A stretch of DNA of 64,000 nt, from assembly GCA_903875135.1 (NCBI GenBank), contig CAIQUZ010000109.1:124001-188000 (forward strand), in the 5' to 3' direction. Positions within the stretch are counted from its first letter, which is position 1. Each line of letters starts with the position of its first letter. Under the pieces are notes generated by a model, which saw only the letters and a program-made list of their open reading frames with translations, had not been told where the DNA came from and did no database searches. The DNA comes from an uncultured beta proteobacterium. GTDB lineage: Bacteria > Pseudomonadota > Gammaproteobacteria > Burkholderiales > Burkholderiaceae. Positions 52,955 to 62,745 of the stretch are shown here, in pieces. A program made the position numbers and the translations under genes.

Positions 52955-55066
52955 CTAATTGATTAAGGCAAGGCGCTCAACTGTCAGTGGTAAGTTTCTA
53001 GCGCGAAGACCTAAAGCCTGCTCTAAAGCATTTGCTATGGCCGCTGCAGTCGGCCCCGCAGCCGCCTCACCACCACCTAAACTTGGCGCGCCCGGCTGAT
53101 TAAGTAACTTAACATCAACCTTCGGTACTTCGTCAAAGTTCAATATCGGGTAGGTGTCCCACGTATTTGTTATAACTCCTTCTTTATTCCAATTCACCAT
53201 TTCTTTTAAAGTCCAGCTAATCGACTGAATAATCCCACCTTCAATCTGATTGATCAGACCATCAGGGTTAATGATTTCTCCTGCATCACAAACTGCCCAC
53301 ACCTGATCGATATAAATCTTTTCCTCAGCCCGTAATTGAACCATGACGCCACAATATGCGCCTGTATTTTTATAACGGGCAAATCCCATTCCCATACCAC
53401 TTCCCTCTGGCAGAGAATGACGATCTGACCAATTCGCCAATTTGGCTAACTCGTCCAATAATTGGATGGAACGCTGATCGCTAAGATGTTGTTTGCGGAA
53501 ATCAAGGCTGTCTACCCCAAGTTCATTGGCAACTTCATCCATAAATGACTCCATACCAAAAATATTCAGATAAGCCCCTAAACCACGCAGTGCCGATGTT
53601 CTCAGTGGCGCTTGAGGAATCATGTGATGCCTGAGTTGCTGATGAGCTACGTCATATAAGGTAATGGCGTTACGTAGTCCACCACCCTGTGGCAATGGAT
53701 TATCTTTGGTTTCATCAATCGGATGCGCATGATCAATCATCCAAGCCCCCAATAAATTGAGCTTTCCTGCCCAACCAGGTCGGTGAATATGCGTCGGTGA
53801 CCAGACCTCTGTATGCCAGTTCACGATTTGACCTTGTTCATTGAGACCCGCTTCAAATTCCACCACCCCAGGAGCGCCAAAAGGCGTTGCTGTCAATTCC
53901 TCTTCTCGACTCCACTGCACCCGTATCGGCAAACCCGTCGTCTTGGCAATGAACGCGGCATCAAAAGCCACATCATCCGCACTATTATGTCCGTAACATC
54001 CAGCACCATGCAAATGAACAACTTTGACGGAACTTACTTCTTGACGCAGACCAACAGCTATTTGATTTTTGAGAAGATGCGAACCTTGCGTATGTGACCA
54101 TACCGTCAGCACGCCATCCTTTTCTTGTGCAATTGCACAAGCAGGCCCAATCGATGCATGCGCGAGAAATGGACGTGAATAACGTGCCTTAACTGTTTTA
54201 ACCACGGATTGTAAAGTGCCATTTTCATAAGCAATTTCATCATTAAACTGTTGTGCCATGATCATGGGTTCAGTTTCAGTTTGGGCTTGAACGTAGCTTG
54301 GCGTATTCCATGTCACCAAGGTGTAAGCTTTCTCCTGAGCTTGAACCAATAACGCTTCATTGCTTCCCACAATGGCTAAAAAACTACCGCTATGAACGAT
54401 GCGATCAACTCCGGCTAACTGGCTTATTTTTTCGATGTCAACTGAGGCAATCGTCGACTGAACATGAGAGGCTCGAATCATTCTCGCATGATACAAATTC
54501 GGCAAACTAAAATCATGAATGAAAGCCGCGCCCGATAATTTCGCCAGCAAATCTTCGCGGGGAATATCTCGTCCAACCCATTTCAAATTCGCTTGCTTTT
54601 TGGTAGCGAAAATATGTGCACTAACCTCAATAGCAAGGTCAAGGTTCATCTGAGGAGCAAGCTGAACATAACTGGTCTGCTGAGGTGACTCTGGACTCGT
54701 AAAAATACCTTTTTCGATTGTCACTGACTCTACAGACACATTCATCTGACGAGCCGCCGCCTCTAAAAATAAGGTACGACCAAAACCTAAGGCCACTTTA
54801 AGAGCTGTGCCACCATTTTCAATCGATAAACTGCCAGCGGTATACCACTCATCAGGTGAATCTTGAGTATCGCCAGCAATCCAATGGATTTGCTCAAGAT
54901 CGATCCCCAGCTCATCAGCAGCAATTTGTTGCAGCGCTGTCTGTATCCCTTGACCTAACTCAACCTTACCAGAACATACCGTGATCTTTGGTAGGTGATG
55001 AAAATTCAACCACTGTGATAACAGCGGATTTGAAACAATATTGGGCGGAAGAGTGATTTGACTCAT
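52955..55066 (-). CDS. Xanthine-dehydrogenase-family molybdopterin-binding subunit (IorB/NicB-like)
   Basis: GKVELGQGIQTALQQIAADELG, RVQWSREEELTATPFGAPG, GGGEAAAGPTAAAIANAL. Confidence 0.92.
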   Translation of the reverse strand: MSQITLPPNIVSNPLLSQWLNFHHLPKITVCSGKVELGQGIQTALQQIAADELGIDLEQIHWIAGDTQDSPDEWYTAGSLSIENGGTALKVALGFGRTLFLEAAARQMNVSVESVTIEKGIFTSPESPQQTSYVQLAPQMNLDLAIEVSAHIFATKKQANLKWVGRDIPREDLLAKLSGAAFIHDFSLPNLYHARMIRASHVQSTIASVDIEKISQLAGVDRIVHSGSFLAIVGSNEALLVQAQEKAYTLVTWNTPSYVQAQTETEPMIMAQQFNDEIAYENGTLQSVVKTVKARYSRPFLAHASIGPACAIAQEKDGVLTVWSHTQGSHLLKNQIAVGLRQEVSSVKVVHLHGAGCYGHNSADDVAFDAAFIAKTTGLPIRVQWSREEELTATPFGAPGVVEFEAGLNEQGQIVNWHTEVWSPTHIHRPGWAGKLNLLGAWMIDHAHPIDETKDNPLPQGGGLRNAITLYDVAHQQLRHHMIPQAPLRTSALRGLGAYLNIFGMESFMDEVANELGVDSLDFRKQHLSDQRSIQLLDELAKLANWSDRHSLPEGSGMGMGFARYKNTGAYCGVMVQLRAEEKIYIDQVWAVCDAGEIINPDGLINQIEGGIIQSISWTLKEMVNWNKEGVITNTWDTYPILNFDEVPKVDVKLLNQPGAPSLGGGEAAAGPTAAAIANALEQALGLRARNLPLTVERLALIN

Positions 55067-55542
55067 GCTGCCCTCTTTTCATTTAACTGTTCAATGACCG
55101 CATCAATCGCTCGTAAAATCCGAACATGTGTGCCACAACGACATAAGTGTCGATTGAGCGCCTCCATCAATTGCGCCTTACTCGGATGAGTCGTCTTTTG
55201 AAGTAAAGCAGTGACGCTCATCAAAATACCGTTTATACAATATCCACACTGCGCAGCTTGCTCTTGAATAAAAGCACTTTGCACCATTTGACCAATAGGG
55301 TCAAGAGCAAGTCCCTCTGGCGTCAAAATATCTTTATTGGCGGCAGCCCAAAGTTGCATATCGCAAGACTGCACCGCTTGACCATCAACAATCACAGTAC
55401 AGGCACCACAGTTGCCAGAACCACATCCAAAGCGAGTTCCTTTGTGATCTAAATCATTACGAATGACATAGAGTAAGGGCGTATTATCTGGAGCATTGAC
55501 AGTTTGCTCCAGACCGTTAAGGCGAATTTGAGTAGTATTCAT
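55063..55542 (-). CDS. (2Fe-2S)-binding small subunit of Mo hydroxylase (IorA/NicA-like)
   Basis: GTRFGCGSGNCGACTVIVDGQAVQSC, QCGYCINGILM, RHLCRCGTH. Confidence 0.94.
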   Translation of the reverse strand: MNTTQIRLNGLEQTVNAPDNTPLLYVIRNDLDHKGTRFGCGSGNCGACTVIVDGQAVQSCDMQLWAAANKDILTPEGLALDPIGQMVQSAFIQEQAAQCGYCINGILMSVTALLQKTTHPSKAQLMEALNRHLCRCGTHVRILRAIDAVIEQLNEKRAA

Positions 55543-55549
55543 AGATCAA

Positions 55550-56437
55550 TTATTGACAATTTGTTTTTATAAACCATGCAGGCACTGAGGTTCCATCAAC
55601 GTCACCAAGTCCTGCCGCAGAAGTTTTATCGAGCTCTTTGAGGGCTGCAACGGTAACAGGTAAGTCCCAACCACCCTCTTGTGCCTCTTCGATCATCGTG
55701 CGTAAATCTTTACGAATATTATCGAGAGTAAACGCCGCCGCTGGTTGAGGCTCACCTTTCAGAGTAGAAATCAATGCGGGAGTTCGTCCTTTCATCATAT
55801 TCGGCGCGCCAGAGGTATCTGACAAAATATCGATTAGACGCTCCGGAGAAATCTTCAGTTTTGCAGATAAAGATAAAGCTTCACTGAAGGACTGCCAAAA
55901 AACTAGCAAGGGTAAATTAACGGTGAGCTTTAACATGGCTCCTGAACCACTTGGACCAACGTGCTCTACACGACGACAGAGCTGCTCGAGTATTGGACGT
56001 GCTTTTTCAACATCAGCATCTTCGCCTCCCACCAAGCCAAGTAATTTTCCATCTCTTGCAGGCCCAACAGTTCCCCCAACCGGACAATCCACAATGCCAG
56101 CGCCGTGCTCTTGAATCTCCTGAGCAAGTGCCACCGAAGTTTTGGGACGAACCGTACTCATCTCAATAAATAATTTACCTTTAATATCAGAAGACAGAAC
56201 GCCGTTAGGTCCGCGATAGCAGGCATCAATGGCACTTGCATCCGTTAAGATTGAAATCACCATCTCAGAGTGATTGACGAGTTCAGCTGGTGTTTTTGCA
56301 ACAACCGCCCCTTTTTGTGCCAGAGGAACTGTCTTTTCAACCGATCTGTTCCAAATGGCTACTTCATGACCACATGCCATCAAACGCTCAACAATCGCGC
56401 TCCCCATTTTCCCAGTTCCAAGTAAGCCGACTTTCAT
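55550..56437 (-). CDS. NAD(P)-dependent oxidoreductase, 3-hydroxyisobutyrate dehydrogenase-like
   Basis: VGLLGTGKMGSAIVERLMACGHEVAIWNRS, DCPVGGTVGPARDGKLLGLVGG. Confidence 0.92.
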   Translation of the reverse strand: MKVGLLGTGKMGSAIVERLMACGHEVAIWNRSVEKTVPLAQKGAVVAKTPAELVNHSEMVISILTDASAIDACYRGPNGVLSSDIKGKLFIEMSTVRPKTSVALAQEIQEHGAGIVDCPVGGTVGPARDGKLLGLVGGEDADVEKARPILEQLCRRVEHVGPSGSGAMLKLTVNLPLLVFWQSFSEALSLSAKLKISPERLIDILSDTSGAPNMMKGRTPALISTLKGEPQPAAAFTLDNIRKDLRTMIEEAQEGGWDLPVTVAALKELDKTSAAGLGDVDGTSVPAWFIKTNCQ

Positions 56438-56506
56438 TGCAATCTCCTGATAAATGATTTGAATTTCAACTTATTATAAATAAGCAAAAGAAAGTTTTTC
56501 ATGTAA

Positions 56507-56520
56507 TGATCAAATAATCA
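56507..56520. promoter_or_regulatory. Candidate operator upstream of 3-HIBDH/Mo-hydroxylase operon
   Basis: TGATCA-AA-TAATCA. Confidence 0.5.
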
Positions 56521-56716
56521 ATAAAAAGTAAAGATTAGTTCCTAAAATTTGTTTTTATAAAAAGTTAATTGTTTTTAAATTGAGATTTATCAAGACGTGC
56601 GAAAAATGAAGTCTAAGTAATAACCCTGATATTTTATATAGGGAGATTCCATTAATCTCACAGATGTTGTTATTTTTTTGAATTGATGTGCAAAAAGTAT
56701 TGAGAAGTTGGCTTAT

Positions 56717-56730
56717 TGATCAATCAATCA
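56717..56730. promoter_or_regulatory. Candidate operator upstream of ABC transporter operon
   Basis: TGATCA-AT-CAATCA, about 40 bp before the ATG at 56772. Confidence 0.5.
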
Positions 56731-56771
56731 TTTAAGATATGCGTAGTTTTTAAATAAAACAGGGAGACATA

Positions 56772-58016
56772 ATGAGTATCGATCGCCGTTCTTTCATCCA
56801 AGGATCTGCTGCTGCAGGTCTAGGACTAGCAGTTCCAAGTATCTTCGCACAAAGCAATGAGCCGGTTCGCATCGGTCTTCTCACGGTTAAAACAGGCCCT
56901 CTCGCCTCTGGTGGTATCGATATGGAATTGGGCTTAAAACAGTGGCTTGCTGAAAACGGTAACATGTTGGGTGGACGCAAAGTCGAACTCACTGTGGCCG
57001 ATACTGGCGGTGTTCCTGCCAATACCAAAACAAAAATCTCCGAACTCAATGAGCGTAATAAAGTCCACGTGATTATGGGACCTTTAGCCGCCTTCGAAGC
57101 GTTAGCAGTCGATGACTATATTCGCGACCATAAAATCCCAACTCTATCTGTCGCTGCTGCTGAAGATATGACACAACGAAAAGCGAATCCTTGGTTTGTA
57201 AGAGCAACTTCTACTTCGTCACAAAGTGCTCACCCAATGGCTGACTACTGTGCCAATATTAAAAAATATAAACGGATGGTAATTGCTGCTGATGATATTG
57301 CTTACGGTCACGAAATGGCAGCTGGTTTTCAAAGAGTATTTGAAGAAAACGGCGGAAAAATTGTCCAACGTTTATTTGCACCTCTCACAGTACCTGACTA
57401 TGGTAGTTACTTAGCGCAATTAAAAACCAATGCCGATGCCATCTTTTTATGCTTTGCAGGTTCAAATGGCTTCCGCTTTATTCGTCAAATGAATGAGTAT
57501 GGTCTGAAAGGTAAGATTGCGATCGTTGGCGGAATGACCGCCCTTGATGAAGCAGTGCTTAAAAATATGGGTGATGAAGCCCTTGGCATCGAAACTGCCT
57601 GCTGGTACTCTGCTGAACTCAACAACCCAATCAATAACAAGTTCGCACCTGCCTTCCGTAAAGCGCAAGGTTATGATCCTGGTTTTTATGCTGCCGCTAC
57701 CTATGTTAATGCTGCCGTATTAGACGTTGCCATCAAGTCGATTAATGGTAATGCTGGTAATAAAGATGCATTAATGGCCGCTCTCAAGAAGACAAACGTA
57801 CCAACCGCTAGAGGTCCTGTAACGTTTGATAGTTACGGCAACGTTGTTGGTGACGTTTACATCCGCAAAGTCGAAAGAAAAGATGGCCGCCTCGTGAATG
57901 TGGTTACTAAAACCTACACGAATGTGAGTCAATTTTGGAAGTATGATCCTAAGGCATTCTTAGCTAACCCTGTGTATTCAAAAGAGTGGCCACCAGCTAA
58001 AAACTTAGAATCGTAA
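56772..58016 (+). CDS. Branched-chain amino acid-type (Liv) ABC transporter substrate-binding protein, Tat-like signal
   Basis: MSIDRRSFIQGSAAAGLGLAVPSIFA then VRIGLLTVKTGPLASGGIDMELGLKQWL. Confidence 0.94.
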   Translation: MSIDRRSFIQGSAAAGLGLAVPSIFAQSNEPVRIGLLTVKTGPLASGGIDMELGLKQWLAENGNMLGGRKVELTVADTGGVPANTKTKISELNERNKVHVIMGPLAAFEALAVDDYIRDHKIPTLSVAAAEDMTQRKANPWFVRATSTSSQSAHPMADYCANIKKYKRMVIAADDIAYGHEMAAGFQRVFEENGGKIVQRLFAPLTVPDYGSYLAQLKTNADAIFLCFAGSNGFRFIRQMNEYGLKGKIAIVGGMTALDEAVLKNMGDEALGIETACWYSAELNNPINNKFAPAFRKAQGYDPGFYAAATYVNAAVLDVAIKSINGNAGNKDALMAALKKTNVPTARGPVTFDSYGNVVGDVYIRKVERKDGRLVNVVTKTYTNVSQFWKYDPKAFLANPVYSKEWPPAKNLES

Positions 58017-58037
58017 TCGTTTAAGAAAAGTTATTTT

Positions 58038-58898
58038 ATGCAATTTTGGGTCATTCAAACCCTGAATAGTCTTGCACTCGGGGGACTCCTGTTTATGTTG
58101 TCCTCCGGCTTTGCACTGATTTTTGGTCTCATGCGGATTGCCAATCTAACCCATGGCTCGCTCTTTATGATTGGCGCCTACTTGGCTGCCACGATGTTAA
58201 AAGCAGGTTATAACTTAGTTGTTGCAGGTATCGTGGCAATGATTGTTGTGGGAATTCTTGGCGGTCTAATTGAACGCTTTATTTTGCGCGCTTTATCGGG
58301 AAACTCGCAAGGGCAAGTTCTGGCAACCCTAGGACTGTCGTTTATTGCGGCTGACGGATGTCTAATGATCTGGGGTGGTGATCCCATTCCTATCAATGCC
58401 CCTGAAATGTTACGTGCCCCCCTTGAAATGTTTGGCTTTAGTTTTCCTACCTATCGTTTAGTTGTTTTAGGTATCGCATTCATCACTGGCCTTTTTCTCT
58501 ATTTACTCATGGAGAGAACTCGCTTAGGAGCAATGATTCGTGCGGGTGTAGATGATATGCAAATGGCTCGCGCGGTGGGTATTCCTGCATCGATGCTATT
58601 TACTGTCGTTTTTAGCCTTGGTGCATTGTTAGCGGGTTTAGGTGGAACAGTTGGCGGCCCAATGCTTAATGCCTATCCAGGCCTTGACGGTGATATGCTG
58701 CCTTTGGCATTAATTGTCGTGATTTTAGGCGGTGTAGGGAGTTTAATAGGTACCTTTGTAGCCAGCTTTATTATTGGGTTTATTTATACTTTTGGTATTG
58801 CTTTAGTGCCTGACCTAGCTTATGTGATCTTATTCTTACCGATGGTGCTGGTGATCGCCTTTCGACCATCGGGGCTTTTTGGAACCATGCGCGCATGA
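58038..58898 (+). CDS. Branched-chain amino acid-type ABC transporter permease (LivH-like)
   Basis: GGLLFMLSSGFALIFGLMRIANLTHGSLFMIGAY, LGGVGSLIGTFVAS. Confidence 0.94.
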   Translation: MQFWVIQTLNSLALGGLLFMLSSGFALIFGLMRIANLTHGSLFMIGAYLAATMLKAGYNLVVAGIVAMIVVGILGGLIERFILRALSGNSQGQVLATLGLSFIAADGCLMIWGGDPIPINAPEMLRAPLEMFGFSFPTYRLVVLGIAFITGLFLYLLMERTRLGAMIRAGVDDMQMARAVGIPASMLFTVVFSLGALLAGLGGTVGGPMLNAYPGLDGDMLPLALIVVILGGVGSLIGTFVASFIIGFIYTFGIALVPDLAYVILFLPMVLVIAFRPSGLFGTMRA

Positions 58899-59839
58899 GT
58901 ATAAAAAACTATCTACCGTATTTATTCCTCACCGTAGCCCTCACTCTATTACCCTTATTCTTTGGTGAGTATTACGTGAATTTAGGTAGCCAAATTATGA
59001 TTGCCGCTATTTTTGCGGCAAGCCTCAACTTGCTTGTAGGTTACGGCGGCCTTACTTCTTTAGGTCATGCCACCTATTTAGGACTTTCCGCTTACACATC
59101 GGCATGGCTCTATCAAAATTACGGGATGAATCACGCTCTCTCCGCCCCCATTGCGATTATTTTTACGACCTTCGTCGGCGCTATTTTTGGCTGGATTTCT
59201 CTTCGCGCTTCAGGTCTTAGTTTTTTGATGCTCACACTAGCACTCTCACAAATCATCTGGGGGATTGGCTATCGTTGGGTTGGACTAACGAATGGTGATA
59301 ACGGCATTTCTGGCCTTACCAGGCCTTCACCGTTTGGATTTGATTTAGAAGACTCAACCAACTTTTATTGGTTCTGTTTAATCATTACTGTGGTCTCTTT
59401 ATTTTTTATTGCACTTGTCGTGAACTCTCCTTTTGGTGCAAGTCTGCGTGGTACACGTGACCAAGAAAAAAGAATGAGTGCTTTAGGTTTTAATGTTTGG
59501 GGTATCCGCTGGGCGACCTTTGTTATGGCGAGCTTCTTTGGTGCTATCTCTGGTCTTCTATACATCTACCTCAATAAATATATTCACCCTAGTGTCATGT
59601 CAATTACCTCTTCCGCTGAGGCCTTACTCTGCGTCATTGCTGGTGGCGCGGGAACATTAGCTGGACCAGTCATCGGCTCAATTTTGATTGTTCTTCTAAA
59701 AAATTATGTCTCTGGTTTTGTCGAGCGCTGGAATATGCTGCTCGGATTTATTTTTGTATTTATTGTGATCTTTATGCCAGCTGGATTAGTCCCCGGATTT
59801 GATCAAATCAAGAAACGTTGGTTTGGAGGTAAATCATGA
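58895..59839 (+). CDS. Branched-chain amino acid-type ABC transporter permease (LivM-like)
   Basis: ASLNLLVGYGGLTSLGHATYLGLSAY, VIAGGAGTLAGPVIG. Confidence 0.94.
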   Translation: MSIKNYLPYLFLTVALTLLPLFFGEYYVNLGSQIMIAAIFAASLNLLVGYGGLTSLGHATYLGLSAYTSAWLYQNYGMNHALSAPIAIIFTTFVGAIFGWISLRASGLSFLMLTLALSQIIWGIGYRWVGLTNGDNGISGLTRPSPFGFDLEDSTNFYWFCLIITVVSLFFIALVVNSPFGASLRGTRDQEKRMSALGFNVWGIRWATFVMASFFGAISGLLYIYLNKYIHPSVMSITSSAEALLCVIAGGAGTLAGPVIGSILIVLLKNYVSGFVERWNMLLGFIFVFIVIFMPAGLVPGFDQIKKRWFGGKS

Positions 59840-60576
59840 GCTATGTCTTAGAAGTAAAAGACCTCATTAAAAGTTTCGGTGGCGTGGCTGTTACACAAAG
59901 CGTTTGTCTTCAAGTAGCACCAGGTGAGAGACGGCTCATTATTGGACCCAATGGTGCTGGTAAAACCACACTGTTCGCGCAAATCACCGGCGATCTTAAA
60001 CCGGATTCGGGATCTGTCGAAATCTTCGGTAAAAACGTGATTGGTAAGCCCGTTCAAGCTAGAGCACATATGGGTATGAGTCGTACTTATCAAATCATTA
60101 CCCTATTCTCAAAAGATACATTAGCCCATAACGTCGTGCTTTCTCTTCTAGGTACTAGCCCACGTAAAAATAATGTCTTTTCACCATTAAAGAATACCGA
60201 TGAACTGTATGAGCAAGCGATTAGCTTACTCGATAGCGTGGGTTTAAAAGATCAAGCCTATCGAAAAGTATCAGAAATTTCTTATGGTGAACAACGGCGT
60301 GTAGAAATTGCTTTAGCACTTGCACAAAAGCCTGAACTCCTTTTACTCGATGAGCCCCTAGCGGGACTCTCTGTAGATGAACGCGTCATGGTTGCAGACT
60401 TAATTAATAACATTTCAAAAGAAGTTGCGATCGTCATGATTGAGCATGATATGGAAATGGCTCTGGCCTTCGCTGAAAAAATATTAGTTCTGCAATACGG
60501 AAAAGTCATCGTTGATGGCGATCGGGATTCGGTCGTCAATGATCCTAAAACACAGGAGGTCTATCTTGGCCACTAA
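59836..60576 (+). CDS. ABC transporter ATP-binding protein (LivG-like)
   Basis: IIGPNGAGKTTLFAQITG, SYGEQRRVEIALAL, LLLDEPLAGL. Confidence 0.95.
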   Translation: MSYVLEVKDLIKSFGGVAVTQSVCLQVAPGERRLIIGPNGAGKTTLFAQITGDLKPDSGSVEIFGKNVIGKPVQARAHMGMSRTYQIITLFSKDTLAHNVVLSLLGTSPRKNNVFSPLKNTDELYEQAISLLDSVGLKDQAYRKVSEISYGEQRRVEIALALAQKPELLLLDEPLAGLSVDERVMVADLINNISKEVAIVMIEHDMEMALAFAEKILVLQYGKVIVDGDRDSVVNDPKTQEVYLGH

Positions 60577-61279
60577 TGCTTTAGAGATCAAAGGAATTAA
60601 TTCCTATTATGGCGATAGTCATGTCTTACATGATGTGACTCTGACACTCAAGAAATCTTCCCTACTCGCATTACTAGGTAGAAATGGTGCTGGTAAAACA
60701 ACGACGATGATGACCATTGCTGGACTGGTTACCGCAAAAACAGGAGATATTGAGTTCTTTGGGCAAAATATGGCGCGCCAAAAACCAGAATACATTGCTA
60801 AAGCGGGTATCCGTCTAGTCCCTCAAGGACGTCGCATTTTTCCAAGTCTTTCCGTCGAAGAAAATTTAAAAGTAGCTGCACAAAATCGTCCAATTCAAAA
60901 TCCTTGGAATATGTCTCGTGTCTATGACCTTTTTCCACAATTAAGAGACCGCTTTAAACAACGCGCGGGAACCCTCTCTGGCGGTGAACAACAAATGTTA
61001 GCCATTGGCCGTGCGCTCATGGGTAATCCAGATGTTCTCTTGTTAGATGAGCCTTCAGAGGGCTTAGCACCACTGATTGTCGCGGAAGTGGCGCGTGGCA
61101 TTAAAGACATTAAAAATGAAGGTTTATCCATCATTTTGGTCGAGCAAAATTTTCAATTGGCAATGACGGTGGCAGATGATATCGCCATCCTAAATACTGG
61201 AAGAGTTGCCTACCAAGGAAGCGCTTCTGAAGTAAGTGCCAATCCTGAACTTGCAACAAAACATTTAGGCGTTTTTTAA
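60566..61279 (+). CDS. ABC transporter ATP-binding protein (LivF-like), TTG start at 60566 preferred
   Basis: LLGRNGAGKTTTMMTIAG, LSGGEQQMLAIGRALMGNPDVLLLDEPSEGL; GGAGG at 60555-60559. Confidence 0.94.
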   Translation: MATNALEIKGINSYYGDSHVLHDVTLTLKKSSLLALLGRNGAGKTTTMMTIAGLVTAKTGDIEFFGQNMARQKPEYIAKAGIRLVPQGRRIFPSLSVEENLKVAAQNRPIQNPWNMSRVYDLFPQLRDRFKQRAGTLSGGEQQMLAIGRALMGNPDVLLLDEPSEGLAPLIVAEVARGIKDIKNEGLSIILVEQNFQLAMTVADDIAILNTGRVAYQGSASEVSANPELATKHLGVF

Positions 61280-61337
61280 ACTTGATTCACGTAAGACTTT
61301 TATACTAACTTTTCTATTTATATTTAATTAAGAGGCA

Positions 61338-62537
61338 ATGATGTTCTATACCTGTTCTGCATTTTGTTCTGACGCATCTCATAATCACTCTTCTTCCTAC
61401 GAGTCCCCGGTCAATCTTGCTGGTAAAGCGATTGCTAAAGCGAGTAAAAAAGGTGCCGCTGCTCCTGCCAAAAAAACGACTGCTAAAAAACTCACCAGCC
61501 CAACCCAGCGTGTAGTTAAAAACCGTAAGGGTCAACATGTTGTTGTAGATATCCATTGCCATTACCTCAATCCAGAAGTCAATGCCAAAACAATTCATCT
61601 AAATGCTCCTTCATATGATCCAACGGTGATTTACGCAACCGATATCACCAATGAGACCAACAAACTACAAATGCAAACTCGCGCACCTAAACTCATGGGT
61701 GTAGATGAGCGTTTGAAAGATATGGACAAAATGGGTGTTGATATCCAAGCTGTAGCTCCAGCTCCCTATCATTATTTTTATTTTACAGAGGCAGATCTCG
61801 GCGCAAGCCTAGCTCGTGAAGTCAACGATGGTATCGCCAATGTCGTTGCAGGTAATCCAGATCGCTTTGTTGGGATGGGCTCCGTACCTCTCCAAAATGC
61901 GGATATGGCCGTTAAAGAACTCGAGTATTGCGTTAAAACTTTAGGTCTCAAAGGTGTTGAAATCTGTACTAACGTCAACGGTAAAAACCTGACTGATCCA
62001 AGCCTTGGTTTAGAAAAATTCTTCGCGAAGGCGAATGAACTGGGCTGCGTCATCTTTATGCATCCACTCGGCTTTACACAAGGTGAGCGGTTAACCAACC
62101 ACTACTTTAATAATGTCATTGGTAATCCTCTTGAAACAACCATCGCCGTCAGCCATTTGATTTTTGATGGTGTCGCTGCTCGTTATCCAAAGATTAAGTT
62201 TATCTGCGCCCATGGTGGTGGTTTCTTAGCTCACTATTGGGCTCGTATGGATCACGCTTGGGGTGCTCGTAAAGATTGTCGTACAGTGATTAAAAAGAAA
62301 CCGTCCTCATATTTAGAGAAATTCTATTTTGATACGATCACCCATGATTCTGAAATGCTCGGCAACCTGATTCGTCGCTTTGGTGCTGATCATGTGCTCT
62401 TAGGTACTGATTACCCTTACGATATGGCAGATGATCATCCATTACAAACGATTCGTGGTGTCAAGAGATTATCTGTTGCAGATCGTCAATTGATTGAAGG
62501 CGGGAATGCTATCAAGATGATGAAAATTAAACTGTAG
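61338..62537 (+). CDS. Amidohydrolase family 2 (ACMSD-like) with Lys/Ala-rich N-terminal extension
   Basis: VVVDIHCHYLNPE, HPLGFTQGERL, CAHGGGFLAHYWARMDHAW, LLGTDYPYDM. Confidence 0.92.
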   Translation: MMFYTCSAFCSDASHNHSSSYESPVNLAGKAIAKASKKGAAAPAKKTTAKKLTSPTQRVVKNRKGQHVVVDIHCHYLNPEVNAKTIHLNAPSYDPTVIYATDITNETNKLQMQTRAPKLMGVDERLKDMDKMGVDIQAVAPAPYHYFYFTEADLGASLAREVNDGIANVVAGNPDRFVGMGSVPLQNADMAVKELEYCVKTLGLKGVEICTNVNGKNLTDPSLGLEKFFAKANELGCVIFMHPLGFTQGERLTNHYFNNVIGNPLETTIAVSHLIFDGVAARYPKIKFICAHGGGFLAHYWARMDHAWGARKDCRTVIKKKPSSYLEKFYFDTITHDSEMLGNLIRRFGADHVLLGTDYPYDMADDHPLQTIRGVKRLSVADRQLIEGGNAIKMMKIKL

Positions 62538-62555
62538 TAGTTATTCATACCCAAG

Positions 62556-62588
62556 AAAAAGGATTCGTAATGAATCCTTTTTTTTTTG
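62556..62588 (+). terminator. Rho-independent terminator of ABC/amidohydrolase operon
   Basis: AAAAAGGATTC-GTAAT-GAATCCTTTTTTTTTT. Confidence 0.88.
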
Positions 62589-62745
62589 AAGGTATTAGAC
62601 ATGCACCCTTTAAAACATCGAAGGCAAAGGACTTCATAACTCCTTCCAACCTGTCCACTGTATTCCATCACTCGTATAACCACCCTCACCACCAAAAATC
62701 ATATGGGGTATTCCTTGATGATGATTTGTCTGTTTTATATGAGAA

